DNA of 5,517 nt from Caldifarciminota bacterium. Lineage in GTDB: Bacteria; Hydrothermota; Hydrothermia; B15-G9; DRBW01. The DNA is taken from the NCBI GenBank assembly GCA_011042705.1, contig DRBW01000037.1, positions 1 to 5,517 on the forward strand. The letters run 5' to 3'. Within the stretch, counting starts at the first letter, position 1. Every line of letters starts with the position of its first letter. The notes below the pieces were generated by a model, which saw only the letters and a program-made list of their open reading frames with translations, was not told the origin of the DNA and made no database searches. The position numbers and the translations under genes are program-made. Below, piece after piece: positions 4,686 through 5,517 of the stretch.

Positions 4686-5517
4686 ATGAAGCTTCGCTTT
4701 GCGATTCTCTTTTTCCTCACAGTTGCGGCCATATCCCTGTCTCTCTTTTGGGGACCGGCGGGCTTTTTCCCGGGAAGAGAGGTGATGAGCCTGAGGGCGA
4801 TGAGGGCCTTCCTCGCGCTCCTCGCCGGAGCTACTTTAGCTTTGAACGGCGCTGCGCTTCAGGCTCTCTTTTTGAATCCCCTTGCCGATCCCTACGTCCT
4901 TGGAATTGCCTCCGGGGCGGCTCTGGGTTACGCTGCGGGCCTCGTCCTGGGCTTTTCGACCCCCTTTTTCGTTTCCCTTTTCGGCATTCTCGGGGGAGCC
5001 GGGGTTTTCATCATCGTCTACCTTCTCTCCAGGAGGAACGGCGTTCTGAACAGAAACGCCCTTCTGCTCGCCGGTGTCGTTATGAGTTTCCTGACTTCGA
5101 GCCTGGTTATGATACTCATGGTGTCGCACCAGGAGAGCATTTACAGGATGCTCTATGTGCTCTGGGGGTATCTCGGCAGGGCCATCAGCAAGAAGCAGTT
5201 ACCGGCCGTGTTCGCCGTCTCCCTCATTGTGATGGCCTGCGATGCAGTCCTCTTCCTCCTTTCTAAGGAACTCGATGCCCTCAGTCTGGGCGATGAAGAG
5301 GCTCTTTCCATGGGTGTCGATGTGGAGAAAGTCAAAAGGTTGCTTTTCCTCCTGTCATCGGTTTCTATAGGCATTCTTGTCTCTCTTGTGGGTTCCATCG
5401 GGTTCGTAGGCCTCATGGTTCCCCACATCGCCCGAAGGGTCGTCGGACCATGCCACCGGAATTTGATGCCATTCTCCTTTTTGCTCGGGGTGCTTTTCCT
5501 TTCACTGGCCGATCTGA
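4686..5517 (+). CDS. Partial FecCD/BtuC-family ABC transporter permease (3' end outside window)
   Basis: An open frame of 277 codons runs from ATG 4686 off the right edge; members are usually about 320-350 residues, so roughly 50 are missing. It is the inner-membrane channel subunit of a binding-protein-dependent importer for ferric siderophores, heme or cobalamin. Family landmarks: LAGATLALNGAALQALFLNPLADPYVLGIASGAALG spans 46-81 with the NPLADP core at 64-69; LLLAGVVMS (126-134); LWGYLGRA (159-166); SLGDEEALSMGVDVEKVK (200-217), the cytoplasmic loop that meets the ATPase; and GSIGFVGLMVPHIARRVVG (236-254). The stretch between the first helix (6-22) and LRAMRAF (36-42) is only about 14 residues, shorter than the usual 30-40. 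The start is chosen from the leaderless promoter and the first membrane helix. The substrate is not readable; the ATPase and binding-protein genes presumably lie to the right. Confidence 0.93.
   Translation, partial: MKLRFAILFFLTVAAISLSLFWGPAGFFPGREVMSLRAMRAFLALLAGATLALNGAALQALFLNPLADPYVLGIASGAALGYAAGLVLGFSTPFFVSLFGILGGAGVFIIVYLLSRRNGVLNRNALLLAGVVMSFLTSSLVMILMVSHQESIYRMLYVLWGYLGRAISKKQLPAVFAVSLIVMACDAVLFLLSKELDALSLGDEEALSMGVDVEKVKRLLFLLSSVSIGILVSLVGSIGFVGLMVPHIARRVVGPCHRNLMPFSFLLGVLFLSLADL

Noticed and set aside
4748..5266. 172-codon plus-strand open frame inside the permease
   Set aside because: It is a frame-shifted shadow, Arg/Ser/Pro-rich, while the other frame carries all FecCD landmarks.

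Overview
The window carries six protein genes packed almost without gaps. Two of them run off the ends, so neither shows both of its termini. No RNA gene, CRISPR array, insertion sequence or long repeat was seen by eye. The host looks like a Gram-negative-type bacterium: the left-edge gene encodes what looks like an exported outer-membrane beta-barrel, and the promoters are of the vegetative sigma-70 type (one is a perfect TTGACA-17-TATAAT). Arg codons AGG/AGA and Ile codon ATA are common in all six genes, a habit often seen in thermophiles and in uncultured deep-branching phyla. A WOR-3-like lineage would fit, but that is a guess.

Layout. (1) Minus strand, 1899 to 1: a WecA/MraY-superfamily polyprenyl-phosphate sugar-1-phosphate transferase (1899-928), overlapping by ATGA with a partial signal-peptide-bearing beta-barrel protein resembling the Wzi-like capsule-assembly family (931 to beyond base 1). 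(2) A 119-bp divergent promoter region (1900-2018). (3) Plus strand, 2019-3394: branched-chain amino acid aminotransferase (ilvE) and ribose-5-phosphate isomerase B (rpiB), overlapping and apparently cotranscribed. (4) Minus strand, 4614/4605 to 3376: a GT-B glycosyltransferase whose 3' end overlaps the 3' end of rpiB by 19 bp, tail to tail. (5) A divergent promoter region of about 71 bp (4615-4685). (6) Plus strand, 4686 to beyond 5517: the permease of a FecCD/BtuC-type iron-siderophore, heme or cobalamin importer.

How the genes fit together. The lipid-carrier transferase, the GT-B enzyme and the Wzi-like barrel all fit a surface polysaccharide pathway: load the first sugar on undecaprenyl phosphate, extend it in the cytoplasm, and anchor or export at the outer membrane. 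They do not form one operon, because ilvE-rpiB sits between them on the other strand. ilvE and rpiB are central metabolism (Val/Leu/Ile transamination; pentose phosphate isomerisation) and the permease is nutrient uptake.

The most notable signal is not a new gene but a shared promoter layout. All four predicted promoters sit so close to their start codons that transcription should begin at, or within a few bases of, the initiation codon (wecA-like gene, glycosyltransferase, permease: leaderless or nearly so) or right at the Shine-Dalgarno sequence (ilvE: leader of about 12-14 nt). Genes inside operons (rpiB, the barrel gene) have Shine-Dalgarno sequences instead. I found no clear evidence of a previously undescribed multi-gene system.
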